The notes below the pieces were generated by a model, which saw only the letters and a list, made by a program, of their open reading frames with translations, searched no databases and had not been told where the DNA came from. From the NCBI RefSeq assembly GCF_023746535.1, contig NZ_CP098747.1:496001-560000 (forward strand): a DNA stretch of 64,000 nucleotides, written 5' to 3'. Position numbers and translations under genes: made by a program. This DNA is from Sneathiella marina. Lineage in GTDB: Bacteria > Pseudomonadota > Alphaproteobacteria > Sneathiellales > Sneathiellaceae. This document shows positions 27,262 through 36,378 of this stretch, piece after piece (the stretch's first letter is position 1; the number at the start of each line of letters is the position of its first letter).

Positions 27262-27690
27262 ATGCTGAAGAATATTTTAAAAAATGTCCAAAGGCCAGAT
27301 ATTGATTTTGCCGGTTTAAAAAAACCGCGAAAACCGAATAGTTACCTAATGTGTCCTCGGGATTATTGCCTTTACCCTGGGAAAGACGTGAGTCCTGAAT
27401 TCAATATACCGGCGCAACAGTTGGCTCATTTGTTTGAAAAAATGGCTCTTGCTCAGGATAGAACCGAAAAAATAAGTGAAACCGACAAGCAAGGTGACGT
27501 TCAGATGGATTTTGTTCAGTATTCTGCGTTGATTGGGTATCCGGACACCATCACCGTCAGATTTATTGAATTAACAGATGAAACGTCAACGTTGGCGATT
27601 TTTAGTCGCGCTCACTACGGATATAGAGATTTCAATGTAAATGAAAACCGTATCAAAAATTGGATGGAAAAACTTCGATCATCTCTTTAG
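27262..27690 (+). CDS. DUF1499 domain protein
   Basis: A 142-residue protein that fits DUF1499: RPDIDFAGLKKPRKPNSYLMCP at the N-terminus (usually P..F..L..P..PN..LVAP), then a mid helix followed by QMDFVQYSALIGYPDTITVRFIEL and IFSRAHYGYRDFNVNENRIKNW (SrSr.G.sDfG.N..Rv..W). No signal peptide is present. Function is unknown. Its stop overlaps the convergent sulfotransferase-like gene by 4 bases. Confidence 0.8.
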   Translation: MLKNILKNVQRPDIDFAGLKKPRKPNSYLMCPRDYCLYPGKDVSPEFNIPAQQLAHLFEKMALAQDRTEKISETDKQGDVQMDFVQYSALIGYPDTITVRFIELTDETSTLAIFSRAHYGYRDFNVNENRIKNWMEKLRSSL

Positions 27691-28430
27691 GCAAAAATTT
27701 TGTGTTTTTGTAGCTCCTCATAATAGGGCATTTGAGCGGCAAGCAGTAGTTCCTGATCAGTCGTAAGTTCCACCTCTTTTGCTTGATACGGTGCGAATCC
27801 AGTTGTGGCATTTACTGAGGCGTACCAATGCTCTGCCCAAACACCATCTTCCTCGCGCCGTCCAGCTGGCCATTTGAGCATTTGAGACTGCCAGGGGATT
27901 TCAAGCAATTTACATAATTCTGGCAACATGCGTTGTGGATCTTTCAAGATATCTTCGGCCTCTACCACTATCGGAGTGTCGTCGGATAAATCTTGTAAGG
28001 TGTTGAAAATCTCCAATTGCCTTTTTATACCGATATCATCTGTAGAAATTTGATCCCACTTTGCTGCATAAGAGGCAATCACAAGCCGGGGATCTCGAAT
28101 AAGAAAACAGTTTTTGTGGGACAGGAAATTTTCAAAATCTATTTCCGGCAATATGTGATGAGTCATATGCTTTATATAAAGCAGCTCTGTCTCTGGTATC
28201 GGGGGCCCGTTCAATTTGGATATGACTTCTCGCCATGAATTAGGTTGGCTTGCAATAACGGCATCGCGCATGGGGTGCTGTAACCCGGTTTCTGCGAGGT
28301 AATAGGCGTAGAAGGGTTCATCTATGCCGCGACAATCTGATCTATTCCCAAAGGAACGCATCATTGCCGTGGATATATTTCTCGGGCCCGACCACATGGA
28401 TATTCGGGTAGTTTTGTCCGCTGTGCTCAT
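27687..28430 (-). CDS. Sulfotransferase-like P-loop protein
   Basis: A 247-residue protein resembling the bacterial sulfotransferase-family proteins sometimes mis-annotated as branched-chain aminotransferase or HAD. Seen: ISMWSGPRNISTAMMRSFGNR (P-loop-like PAPS 5'-phosphate site: SGPRNxSTAxMxSF), DEPFYAYYL, KHMTHHILP, NCFLIRDPRLVIASYA (the 3'-phosphate-binding RDPR..i.S) and a C-terminal helix. The donor is presumably PAPS, but the acceptor is unknown. It shares a strand with the acyl-CoA dehydrogenase upstream, with a 54-base gap. Confidence 0.75.
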   Translation of the reverse strand: MSTADKTTRISMWSGPRNISTAMMRSFGNRSDCRGIDEPFYAYYLAETGLQHPMRDAVIASQPNSWREVISKLNGPPIPETELLYIKHMTHHILPEIDFENFLSHKNCFLIRDPRLVIASYAAKWDQISTDDIGIKRQLEIFNTLQDLSDDTPIVVEAEDILKDPQRMLPELCKLLEIPWQSQMLKWPAGRREEDGVWAEHWYASVNATTGFAPYQAKEVELTTDQELLLAAQMPYYEELQKHKIFA

Positions 28431-28484
28431 TGATTACAATCTTGTTGACATATTTTATGAATTACAGCGGACAATTGTCTGTGC

Positions 28485-29690
28485 CTATAGACCCAAAATC
28501 AGCTTCGCCATGATATTTCGCTGAATCTCGTTTGATCCACCGTAAATTGACACCTTCCTTGCATTAAAATAGCGAGGCGCGACGCCGCTGGCATAATCTT
28601 CACCAATTGGTTCTTCATTCTGCCCAGGATATAGAGGTGTGAAGGGCGTTGAATAAGTACCAACAGCTTCTAATGCCAAGGCAACAACTTCCTGATACAA
28701 GTCTGTGCCCCGGCATTTTAGCAACGAAGATTCAGGACCCATATTCTGACCTGAAGATAATTTGCTCAGGATACGAAGTTCCGTCATTTCAAGCGATTGG
28801 ATGGCAACTTCAAGTTTTGCAAGTTTCGCAACAAATGCCGGGTTTCGGATCATCGGCTCTTCACCATCGATCTCTTTGGCCGCAATGGTGCGGATTTTCC
28901 CGATACCGCGCTTTAGCCTGCCGGCATAGGCGCTTCCACGTTCGAATTCGAGAAGGTATTTGGCGTAAGTCCAGCCTTTGTTCACGTCGCCAATCAAGTT
29001 TTCCTTCGGAACTTTTACGTCGTTGAAGAATACTTGATTTACTTCCTGTGCACCGGTTACCGGCAGATCAATTGTTTGGATAGGGTCAACACTGACGCCT
29101 TCCGATTTCATATCAATCAGGAGAAACGAAATACCTTCTTGTCTTTTTCCTTCAGAAGAGGTTCGTACAAGGCAGAAAATCCAATCGGCATATTGCGCTA
29201 ATGTTGTCCAGATCTTTGAGCCATTGCAGAGGAAATGATCCCCTTTATCTTCCGCCTTCATCTGCAAGCTAGCAAGGTCGGAGCCTGAGCCTGGTTCAGA
29301 GTATCCCTGACACCACCAGACGTTGGTTTCGAGCATATCCGGCAGGAAGCGTTTTTTCTGTTCGTCACTGCCGAACTTCATAATCACGGGCGCGCACATG
29401 CTCGGCCCAAAGGGAATAACACCAGGCGCGTTAGCGTTTGCCATTTCTGTTTGAAAAATATATTTCTGCGTTGCTGTCCAACCGGGACCTCCGTATTCCA
29501 CCGGCCAATCCGGGGCAAGCCAGCCTTTTTTTGCCAGTGCTTTTTGCCACCTGACATGATCATCTTTTGGCAGGTAACTATTCCTGTTCTCGGCCATTTT
29601 GGTTTTGAGGTCGTCATCAAAATCATCTTCCAGAAATTGAATGACTTCGTTGCGAAAAGCATTGTCTTCTGCGGTGAATGAAAGGTCCAT
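28485..29690 (-). CDS. Acyl-CoA dehydrogenase
   Basis: A 401-residue FAD-dependent acyl-CoA dehydrogenase. Seen: WQKALAKKGWLAPDWPVEYGGPGW (about 48-71), QGYSEPGSGSDLASLQMKAE (FAD/substrate segment, about 133-152), KIWTTLAQYADWIFCLVRT, and the C-terminal YGGSNEIQRNIMAKLILGL, with the conserved GGxxEIxRNIxA end. The length and the 'ADWPxEYGG' N-terminus are those of the ACAD subfamily found in steroid side-chain and long-chain catabolism clusters (FadE-like). Such enzymes are sometimes heteromeric, but no second ACAD gene is adjacent here. Confidence 0.92.
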   Translation of the reverse strand: MDLSFTAEDNAFRNEVIQFLEDDFDDDLKTKMAENRNSYLPKDDHVRWQKALAKKGWLAPDWPVEYGGPGWTATQKYIFQTEMANANAPGVIPFGPSMCAPVIMKFGSDEQKKRFLPDMLETNVWWCQGYSEPGSGSDLASLQMKAEDKGDHFLCNGSKIWTTLAQYADWIFCLVRTSSEGKRQEGISFLLIDMKSEGVSVDPIQTIDLPVTGAQEVNQVFFNDVKVPKENLIGDVNKGWTYAKYLLEFERGSAYAGRLKRGIGKIRTIAAKEIDGEEPMIRNPAFVAKLAKLEVAIQSLEMTELRILSKLSSGQNMGPESSLLKCRGTDLYQEVVALALEAVGTYSTPFTPLYPGQNEEPIGEDYASGVAPRYFNARKVSIYGGSNEIQRNIMAKLILGL

Positions 29691-29805
29691 GGGTTCTCTC
29701 TGTTTTATTTTTTTTCATTGGCGCGTTGTTCACGTAAATTGTAACATCATATATAGGGCAGTTTGCAAGATCGTTTTAACAAAAGATACTACGGGACAAA
29801 AATAA

Positions 29806-30201
29806 ATGAAAAAAACCGTCAAACAACTCGTTCAAGAAGCGAATAGCCAGATAGAAACATTGTCGATTGACCAGGCCCTTGATTTACATGGTAAGGACGG
29901 AGTGACGTTTGTGGATATTCGTGATATCCGGGAATTGGAACGTGAAGGACAAGTTCCTGGAGCTGTTCACGCACCGCGCGGTATGTTGGAATTCTGGGTG
30001 GACCCGGAAAGCCCGTATCACAGAGATCTGTTTGCCAGTGGGAACCGGTTTGTATTTTTCTGTGCAGCTGGTTGGCGGTCTGCATTGGCGACACGTGCTG
30101 TACAAGAAATGGGCCTAGAAAATGTATGCCATATTGATGGCGGGTTTGGCGCCTGGAAAGAAGCTGAAGGGGCTATTGAGGAACGAAAACCCCGCAGCTA
30201 G
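29806..30201 (+). CDS. Single-domain rhodanese-like protein
   Basis: A 131-residue cytoplasmic rhodanese-fold protein. Seen: VTFVDIRDIRELEREGQVPGAVHAPRGMLEFWVDP in outline (about 34-66), the active-site loop FFCAAGWRSALA with Cys86, and ICHIDGGFGAWKEA-like closure (about 110-122). The family moves sulfane sulfur from thiosulfate or persulfides. The CAAGWRS loop and the LEFWVDPESPYH insertion belong to a bacterial subgroup usually annotated only as rhodanese-like. It is divergent from the acyl-CoA dehydrogenase. Confidence 0.88.
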   Translation: MKKTVKQLVQEANSQIETLSIDQALDLHGKDGVTFVDIRDIRELEREGQVPGAVHAPRGMLEFWVDPESPYHRDLFASGNRFVFFCAAGWRSALATRAVQEMGLENVCHIDGGFGAWKEAEGAIEERKPRS

Positions 30202-30301
30202 AAATTTGTCGCGGTAGGATCAATTTTGGGTTTCGGTTTTCTCAAAAAAATTCCGGAGTAAGCAGATGAGCAGCACCGATCATGAAAAGGGCAGCAATCC
30301 A
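30202..30301. other. Start of the 340-base rhodanese-gad gap, with a 14-codon frame
   Basis: The gap from 30202 to 30541 has no recognised conserved gene. A 14-codon frame (ATG 30266 to TAA 30310, MSSTDHEKGSNPLA) has GGAG 7 bases upstream. The remaining 230 bases are covered by an open frame on the minus strand described separately. Confidence 0.3.
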
Positions 30302-30532
30302 CTAGCTTAAATGCGTCGTGGCCCAATTTCGAGACCAATGGTGGTTGATATTTTCTATTGCCTCATGGGGCGTATGACATTGAACATGATAAACTGGTGG
30401 CATAATCGTTTTCCGCCGCCGCCGTGAAGTCTGATGCAAAAAACCGGAAGTAGGATGTTTTTGGACGACCCAGGTCGTGAATTGCCCCGGACCGCCCGAG
30501 TTAAAATTCGACTTTTGCCGTTGATCTGTCAT
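30302..30532 (-). CDS. Possible small basic protein downstream of gad
   Basis: A 76-codon frame starting 9 bases after the glutamate decarboxylase stop, on the same strand. The product is basic, with an Arg run (SRRRRKTIMPP) and many His residues in the second half (YHVQCHTPHEAIENINHHW). I recognise no family, and there is no strong ribosome-binding site. The location fits translational coupling to gad. It could equally be a chance frame in gad's 3' UTR. Keep it as a tentative gene. Confidence 0.35.
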   Translation of the reverse strand: MTDQRQKSNFNSGGPGQFTTWVVQKHPTSGFLHQTSRRRRKTIMPPVYHVQCHTPHEAIENINHHWSRNWATTHLS

Positions 30533-30541
30533 CCGTTGAGC

Positions 30542-31933
30542 TCAATGATGATGCCCGGTTGCTTCTTTTGCGGTCAGTGAAACACTTACCGGATGTTTGG
30601 AAAGTTTGTCGAGCGCTGCTTTCATATCTTCTATCAGAAGATCGGCGAGATCTCGGCTCACACCATGCCGTACCAGTATTCTTTGTATGGCCAGTTTTTC
30701 CATGTTTGACGGAAGGGTGTAGGCAGGAACCTGCCATCCCCGGGTCCGGAGCTGGTCCGCAAAATCAAATAGGTTCCAAGTAACATCGCTACTACTTTTT
30801 AGCTGCCAGCAAAGGCCCGGAATTCCGCCTTTACCATCATAAATAATTTCGAAAGGGCCAAGCGCACTGATTTCAGTCGCGAGATGAGCTGCAACATTGT
30901 AACAAGCATCGTGAATCTTACGATATCCATCCTTGCCGAGCCTCAGAAAGTTATAATATTGACAGGCAACTTCACCGCCGGGGCGCGAAAAATTCAAGGC
31001 GAATGTTGGCATATTACCGCCCAAATAATTGACATCAAAAACAAGGTCCTTCGGAAGGTCCTGGGTCTCCCGCCAAATTATCCAACCAACACCCAAAGGC
31101 GCTAGTCCGAATTTATGACCTGAAGCATTAATTGACCTTACCCTTGGTAGCCTGAAATCCCAGACAAGTTCAGGATCACAAAAAGGGGCAAGGAAGCCAC
31201 CGCTGGCGCCATCCACATGAATGGGGATGTCTAGGCCCGTACGCGCTTGCAAGTCGTCGAGCGCTGCTGCTATCTCGGCGACTGGCTCATATTGACAGGT
31301 AAAGGTCACTCCTAAAGTTGGGACAACTCCAATGGTATTTTCGTCGCATCTTTTAAGGACTTCTTCGTCGGTCATTAACAACCGGCCTTCTTCCATTGGT
31401 ATTTCCCGTAGTTCTATGTCCCAATATCTTGCGAACTTGTGCCAGCATACCTGAACAGGCCCGGTGACCAAATTGGGGCGATCTGTCGGCTTTCCCTCTG
31501 CTTCGCGTTTGGCGCGCCAGTTCCACTTCATCGCCATTCCGCCAAGCATGGCTGCCTCACTTGATCCTGTAGTCGAACAACCAACCGTGTCGGCAGAAAC
31601 CGGGGAATTCCATAAATCCGCAAGCATGTGAACGCAACGCGCTTCAAGCTCAGCAGATTGTGGATATTCATCCTTGTCGATCATATTTTTACCGATGCAT
31701 TCATTCATCAAGTCATGAACGTGCGGTTCAACCCAAGTTTGACAAAATGTCGCGAGATTTTGTCGCGAATTCCCATCAAGAAGAAGTTCATCGTGAATTA
31801 TCTGAAACACCTGCTGTGGGTCATTTTCCTCGTCCGGTATCCGATATTTGGGCATTGAGACCGGCAGCGTCGATGACGCATATATATCGTCAAACAGATT
31901 GGGTCGAATATCATCCTTCGAATGAACCGCCAT
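30542..31933 (-). CDS. gadB: Glutamate decarboxylase
   Basis: A 463-residue PLP enzyme converting glutamate to GABA and CO2 with proton consumption. PLP Lys is K274 in [13 protein letters not shown], aligning with K276 of E. coli GadB. Other family segments are [14 protein letters not shown] (about 119-132), [13 protein letters not shown] (about 239-251) and the N-terminal [21 protein letters not shown]. The C-terminus ends in three His (ATGHHH); in E. coli the C-terminal His helps lock the inactive state at neutral pH. GGAG lies 6 bases before ATG. No GadC antiporter is in the window. The terminator hairpin of the upstream asmA gene lies only 23 bases from the start. Confidence 0.95.
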   Translation of the reverse strand: MAVHSKDDIRPNLFDDIYASSTLPVSMPKYRIPDEENDPQQVFQIIHDELLLDGNSRQNLATFCQTWVEPHVHDLMNECIGKNMIDKDEYPQSAELEARCVHMLADLWNSPVSADTVGCSTTGSSEAAMLGGMAMKWNWRAKREAEGKPTDRPNLVTGPVQVCWHKFARYWDIELREIPMEEGRLLMTDEEVLKRCDENTIGVVPTLGVTFTCQYEPVAEIAAALDDLQARTGLDIPIHVDGASGGFLAPFCDPELVWDFRLPRVRSINASGHKFGLAPLGVGWIIWRETQDLPKDLVFDVNYLGGNMPTFALNFSRPGGEVACQYYNFLRLGKDGYRKIHDACYNVAAHLATEISALGPFEIIYDGKGGIPGLCWQLKSSSDVTWNLFDFADQLRTRGWQVPAYTLPSNMEKLAIQRILVRHGVSRDLADLLIEDMKAALDKLSKHPVSVSLTAKEATGHHH

Positions 31934-31956
31934 CTAAATCTCCTATTATCAGCCGC

Positions 31957-31984
31957 AAAAAAAAGGGTAGCAGATGCTACCCTT
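31957..31984 (-). terminator. Hairpin terminator after the AsmA gene and ahead of gad
   Basis: Read on the minus strand, a perfect 9-bp stem AAGGGTAGC / GCTACCCTT with loop ATCT is followed by a run of eight T. It lies 20 bases after the AsmA stop and 23 bases before the gad start. It either separates the two genes or acts as an attenuator in a shared transcript. Confidence 0.85.
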
Positions 31985-32004
31985 AATCTTCGCGTGAGTT
32001 AATA

Positions 32005-34020
32005 CTATTTCTTCTTGCCAAATAAGCTGCCCGCTGCATCCAGAAGCCCTTTAACCGCTTCTTTGTCACCGCTTTTAGCGCCTTTGAGAGCATCTTTCAG
32101 TCCGTCGCCGGATCCTTTCGCGCCATCTAAAAGATCTTTAACGCCGTCCGGGTTAGTCACGTTTTTGAGGACACCTTTTAGATCTGGTGCGAACTTGAGA
32201 TTATCCCATGAACCTGACACATTAATTGGAATGGCAAGGCCGGATTTCTCGGTACCTCCTTGACCTTCTGTTGTGGCCACCAACTTAGGCTCAATACGGT
32301 AATTCAATGTTTTTGGCGGTAATTCGACAGTGCCTTCGCCAGAAAGACGAATAAATGGATTGAACATTGTTAAATCATTGTTGGTCAGAATTCCGTTTTT
32401 TATATCAAACGTACCCGACAATTCGGCGAAATCTGTTTTCTGGGCTTCTCCGCTATCGGTGAAGGCCGTTGCGACATTACGCGCCATGGCCGCCAGGTTG
32501 ATGCCGGAAATGGACCCGTCCTCAAACAATATTTGACCCTCTCCGTTCAATGCATTTACCATTTCTGCTTGGGACTTACCCACTGTCGTGGTGTCAATTT
32601 GTACGAGACCTTTGCCAGAAAGCTTCTTGAAATCAGCTGCATCCGTCAGAAGTGGCTGAAGCTGGACATTTTCAATCGTAAATGAATTGGATATTTTTAG
32701 GGTTGGATTTGTTGCATCAACGCGTATGTTTCCTCTACCGCTTCCATCATACAAATTCAGTTCAGTTAAACCAACATCCAGAATACCGTTCTTAAGCGTT
32801 GTCGCTAGAGCACTACTGCCGATTTTAATTTTTTTGATGAGGATTTCCTGGACAGATAAATCAAACTTAGCGTTCAGGTTGTTGAGGCCATCAAGGTCGA
32901 TCGGTGTGGAATCCCATTTTTCACTAGTTGGAGATGTGGATTGTGATTGCTGTGAGGCCGCGGTTGTTTCCTGATCTTCGGCAGCTAAATAGGGATTGAG
33001 GTCTAAGGTCTCCAGAGCTAATTTTCCTGTTATGTCAGGAACCTTGCCGCTAAGATCTACTGAAAAATCTCCAACGCCATTTATTTTATCAAATACAATG
33101 GTTGCGCTGGTGAAGCTGTATTTAGAGGAATTAACACCTACTTTTCCGCTGATATTGAGAGGGCCAAACCCGTCTCCTTCTGCTTTAATGGGCTGGCCTA
33201 CCCAAGCCGCAAGTTGGCGAACAGAGGGAATGTCCAAAATAGTATCGCCACCCAAAACGAGAGGATCTAGCGTTGTCACCGCGCCATCATATTTCAGGCT
33301 GATGTTTTTGGACGTCATATTGAAGTTTGTTGTCGTGTCGCGATTTTCAAGAATAGCGCGAAGCGCCCCAACTTTAACGTCTATGTCGGTTTTCTCCTGG
33401 TTCCAGACAGCGCTTCCTTTTGCCTCAAAAGACTCATCTAGTCCGGCGAGTAATATATTTAAATTTACATCGGCCAATTCAATTTTTGTGTCAGATTTCT
33501 GATCTATATAGCTGACAGAACCGTCAACAATACGGACGTCACCAAGGTTTAAATCAGATATGCCGAGATCCATGGAGTCTGATTCTGTGTCGCTCTTTGC
33601 GGTTTCCGTAGCTGTATTTTCTTTTTTCTGATTTGCATCAAATATCCAGTTTGCCTTGCCGTTTTCGTCAATCTCCAGGTTAATTACAGGTTTTGTTAAT
33701 ACAAATTCATCTACCTGTATTCGGCCACTTAACAATGGAAGTAGGTCCAGTTCGAGAACGAGGCTGTCGATGGTGGCCATTTTTGCAGCCACTGCGCCGC
33801 TCGCATTACTAAATGAGACTTCGGACGCTTTGACACCAAGTGTGGGGAAAATTGAAAGGCTAAAATCACCGTCAATAGCCAACTCCCGGCCAGTGGCATC
33901 ATTGGCGGCTGTTACCAATTCTTGCTTAACGCGATCAATCGGGACAATAAAAGGCAATGCAACAGCTGCGGCTACGATAATGACAACAAGCGATACCAAG
34001 GCAATTATAGCTTTTTTCAT
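32005..34020 (-). CDS. AsmA-family envelope protein
   Basis: A 671-residue protein with an N-terminal TM helix (AIIALVSLVVIIVAAAVALPFIV) and a long beta-rich periplasmic part. Seen: the AsmA N-terminal pattern IDRVKQELVTAANDATGRELAIDGDFSLSIFPTLGVKASEVSFSN in outline, an RIQVDEFVLTKPVINLEID strand, and the AsmA_2 C-terminal LTMFNPFIRLSGEGTVELPPKTLNYRIEPKL. Acidic, Ser/Thr-rich linkers occur near residues 130-150 and 340-365. AsmA-like proteins are now linked to phospholipid transport across the periplasm, which is a family-level inference. The tail is Lys/Gly/Asp-rich, ending GSLFGKKK. Confidence 0.88.
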   Translation of the reverse strand: MKKAIIALVSLVVIIVAAAVALPFIVPIDRVKQELVTAANDATGRELAIDGDFSLSIFPTLGVKASEVSFSNASGAVAAKMATIDSLVLELDLLPLLSGRIQVDEFVLTKPVINLEIDENGKANWIFDANQKKENTATETAKSDTESDSMDLGISDLNLGDVRIVDGSVSYIDQKSDTKIELADVNLNILLAGLDESFEAKGSAVWNQEKTDIDVKVGALRAILENRDTTTNFNMTSKNISLKYDGAVTTLDPLVLGGDTILDIPSVRQLAAWVGQPIKAEGDGFGPLNISGKVGVNSSKYSFTSATIVFDKINGVGDFSVDLSGKVPDITGKLALETLDLNPYLAAEDQETTAASQQSQSTSPTSEKWDSTPIDLDGLNNLNAKFDLSVQEILIKKIKIGSSALATTLKNGILDVGLTELNLYDGSGRGNIRVDATNPTLKISNSFTIENVQLQPLLTDAADFKKLSGKGLVQIDTTTVGKSQAEMVNALNGEGQILFEDGSISGINLAAMARNVATAFTDSGEAQKTDFAELSGTFDIKNGILTNNDLTMFNPFIRLSGEGTVELPPKTLNYRIEPKLVATTEGQGGTEKSGLAIPINVSGSWDNLKFAPDLKGVLKNVTNPDGVKDLLDGAKGSGDGLKDALKGAKSGDKEAVKGLLDAAGSLFGKKK

Positions 34021-34192
34021 GGCAGGTCTTTCTGTCTCTTTCTTTTGAACGTTAGGCTTCAGTGGAATAATGCCATATATTTAGTTAGATGACAGGAAAA
34101 GTTAAACTATTTTTGTGTCACAATTTAGCCGTTATAATTGATAGACTGATGGCTTCCGGAGTGCTTTGAATTTTTAACCAGCTGGATTTCCC

Positions 34193-34879
34193 ATGAAGTG
34201 GATTGCTGTTGCGATTACCTTGGTTTTTATACAGGGTTTTGATCGTTTAGTTGAGGCGGCGGAGGTTGATGTTCAGCTTGTTTTGGCAATAGATGTTTCT
34301 TCCAGCGTAAGTTGGGATGAATATGGATTGCAGATGCAGGGTGTCGCATCGGCATTTAGGGATGAACTCGTCATCGAGGCAATACAATCCGGGCCAACTG
34401 GGCGCATTAGTGTGGCAGTCACACAGTGGGCGGGCCTTGGGCAACAGCAAACCGTATTGTCTTGGCGTGTTATTTCAAGTCCGGAAGAAGCTGCAGCAAT
34501 GGCAGATGACTTAGGCTTGATTTCCAGGGCTTTTCCGTACGGCGGCACTGCCATTGCCGAAGCTTTGGACCATGCATATGCGCTATTTTCCAGAGACGTA
34601 AATATATCGCAGCGTCAAGTGATAGACATATCCGGCGATGGCAAGGTCTCAATAGGAGCATCTCCTGATGCCACTCGCAACAAGATTGTAAACAAGGGGG
34701 CAATCATTAACGGGTTACCCATTTTGGACAGCGCAAAGGACCTGGAGAGCTACTATCAAGAGCATGTGATCGGGGGAATAGGCGCATTTACAGAAATCGC
34801 GGAATCATTCGACGATTTTTCCAGAGCGATTGCCGAAAAACTGGCTCGTGAAATCAGAAGTACCTGGCAGGGTGTATAG
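34193..34879 (+). CDS. DUF1194 secreted von Willebrand factor A-like protein
   Basis: A 228-residue protein with a signal peptide (MKWIAVAITLVFIQGF, cleavage near VEAAEV). The VWA metal-ion-dependent adhesion site is seen as LAIDVSSSVSWDEY (DxSxS). Further DUF1194 features are ISVAVTQWAG, FPYGGTAIAEALDHA (the MIDAS Thr) and VIDISGDGKVSIGASPDATRN (the MIDAS Asp). Function is unknown; the family is widespread in alphaproteobacteria. It stands alone on this strand, about 1.5 kb from a MoxR-type operon on the other strand, the ATPase class that commonly works with VWA proteins. Confidence 0.9.
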   Translation: MKWIAVAITLVFIQGFDRLVEAAEVDVQLVLAIDVSSSVSWDEYGLQMQGVASAFRDELVIEAIQSGPTGRISVAVTQWAGLGQQQTVLSWRVISSPEEAAAMADDLGLISRAFPYGGTAIAEALDHAYALFSRDVNISQRQVIDISGDGKVSIGASPDATRNKIVNKGAIINGLPILDSAKDLESYYQEHVIGGIGAFTEIAESFDDFSRAIAEKLAREIRSTWQGV

Positions 34880-34902
34880 TTCTTGAAAAAATCCAGTTGT
34901 TC

Positions 34903-35514
34903 CTACCCTGGACGGGTGAGAGAAAACGTGTTTTCAACATAGCAGTAATCCATATAGCCTAACCGCGCCAATGGTTGGTATTTTGCCATATCCACCATAC
35001 CGTCTGTAATAACGTCATCGCTGATATGAATGCCAACCACTTGCCCCATCAACATACTGTTTTTATGATTTGGATCGTTTGTCGGTAATTCAATCGTTTG
35101 CCAATAGACGCATTCCAAATGGGCGGCGCATTCTTTGACCCGGGGCGGTTTAACCAGTTCTGATGGAGTCGGTGTTAGACCGGCCAGCTCAAACTCATCG
35201 ACAGCCCGCGGCGCCATCGCCGATGTCGTGTTCATGCTGTCCCGGATGTCATATGTCACCATATTGCAGACAAACTCTTTCGTTCTTTCGATATTGTGCA
35301 ACGTATCTTTTGCACCTCCTTCGGAATGGGTGCCATTTATTCCCATTGCAACCATTGGAGGGTTTTCTGCCATTGCATTGAAAAAACTAAAGGGAGCCAA
35401 ATTTAGTCCACCCGCTTCGTCTAGGCTGCTAATCCATCCAATAGGGCGGGGTGCAATAATAGCTTTCAATGGCCCATGCTTCAGTCCATGTGGCTCGGAT
35501 GGTTTATAAAACAT
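34903..35514 (-). CDS. Flavin reductase family protein (FMN-binding split barrel)
   Basis: A 203-residue protein. Seen: IIAPRPIGWISSLDEAGGLNLAPFSFFNAMAENPPMVAMGI in outline (about 17-57), the FMN-binding core, then DTLHNIERTKEFVCNMVTYD and a CVYWQTIELP strand. Family members reduce FMN or supply FMNH2, or act as FMN-dependent oxidoreductases. ATG 35514 has GGAG 6 bases upstream, so I use it rather than the in-frame TTG four codons earlier. No partner monooxygenase is adjacent. Confidence 0.9.
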   Translation of the reverse strand: MFYKPSEPHGLKHGPLKAIIAPRPIGWISSLDEAGGLNLAPFSFFNAMAENPPMVAMGINGTHSEGGAKDTLHNIERTKEFVCNMVTYDIRDSMNTTSAMAPRAVDEFELAGLTPTPSELVKPPRVKECAAHLECVYWQTIELPTNDPNHKNSMLMGQVVGIHISDDVITDGMVDMAKYQPLARLGYMDYCYVENTFSLTRPG

Positions 35515-35793
35515 ACAGTTCTCCAATATTACATTTTGCGCGCCAGCTATTTCTTTGAAACCTATCGCGCCAACCCTGTGGAGGCAAGCCGCTAATTATT
35601 TCTTTATTTGTCAGCGGGCTTGTGATAAATCGGCTGAATGGCATATGAAACAATCATACGACGACGACGAGCCGACGCAAGTTACCGCGCCGCCGCTTGA
35701 TATTGCCTAATCTTCCTTGAACGAATTATTCGCGACGATTTAGGTGCTCCAAGAGGCCTACTTCCCAGACAGTTTGGAAATTGGAAAATCGTC

Positions 35794-36378
35794 ATGCCAC
35801 AAATAATTCACGAACGGCCAGAAGATGCCGCACAAATAGAGCCACTATTGGAAAAATGCTTTGGTCCGGAGCGGTTCAAGAAAACAGCATATAAAATTCG
35901 GAAGAAACTTAAGCCGATTCCTGAATTGAGTTTCGTCATAGAGGAAAGTGAAAAACTTCTAGCGACAATTCGATACTGGCCCATAACGATTGGAATAGAT
36001 ACCAATGCTCTACTCCTCGGTCCAATAGCTGTTGATCCAGAACGCCAGGGTGAAGGGTTAGGTGTATCGCTTATACAAAAAAGCCTTCAGGTAGCTCAAG
36101 GTCTTGGCCATCAAATAGTTATACTGGTCGGGGATCCGGAATATTACGAACAATTTGGTTTCTTCAGCGCGACAAAATGTAATCTCTCAATGCCGGGCCC
36201 TGTGGAAGATCGGCGTTTTCTGGTCAGAGAATTAATACCAGATAGCTTATTTGGAGTTTCGGGAACTGTAGCCGGCGGTACTATTGGTGGCAAGCCAGCA
36301 GGTCGAATTGCCTCCCTGCAGGAAACATCACACAAAATCGATAAACTAGCGCCCCTCGCGCCACCAGCCGAGACATAA
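35794..36378 (+). CDS. GNAT-family N-acetyltransferase
   Basis: A 194-residue protein of the YhbS-like GNAT group. The acetyl-CoA site is seen as LGPIAVDPERQGEGLGVSLIQKSL (motif A, about 68-91), followed by IVILVGDPEYYEQFGF (motif B, about 107-122). It has no membrane or export signal. GGAAAA lies 6 bases before the ATG. The last 11 codons overlap the 3' end of the convergent 696-residue gene by 33 bases, an unusual tail-to-tail overlap. Confidence 0.88.
   Translation: MPQIIHERPEDAAQIEPLLEKCFGPERFKKTAYKIRKKLKPIPELSFVIEESEKLLATIRYWPITIGIDTNALLLGPIAVDPERQGEGLGVSLIQKSLQVAQGLGHQIVILVGDPEYYEQFGFFSATKCNLSMPGPVEDRRFLVRELIPDSLFGVSGTVAGGTIGGKPAGRIASLQETSHKIDKLAPLAPPAET

Noticed and set aside
35645-35710. 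21-codon frame MKQSYDDDEPTQVTAPPLDIA before the GNAT gene
   Set aside because: No ribosome-binding site, and too short to separate from chance.
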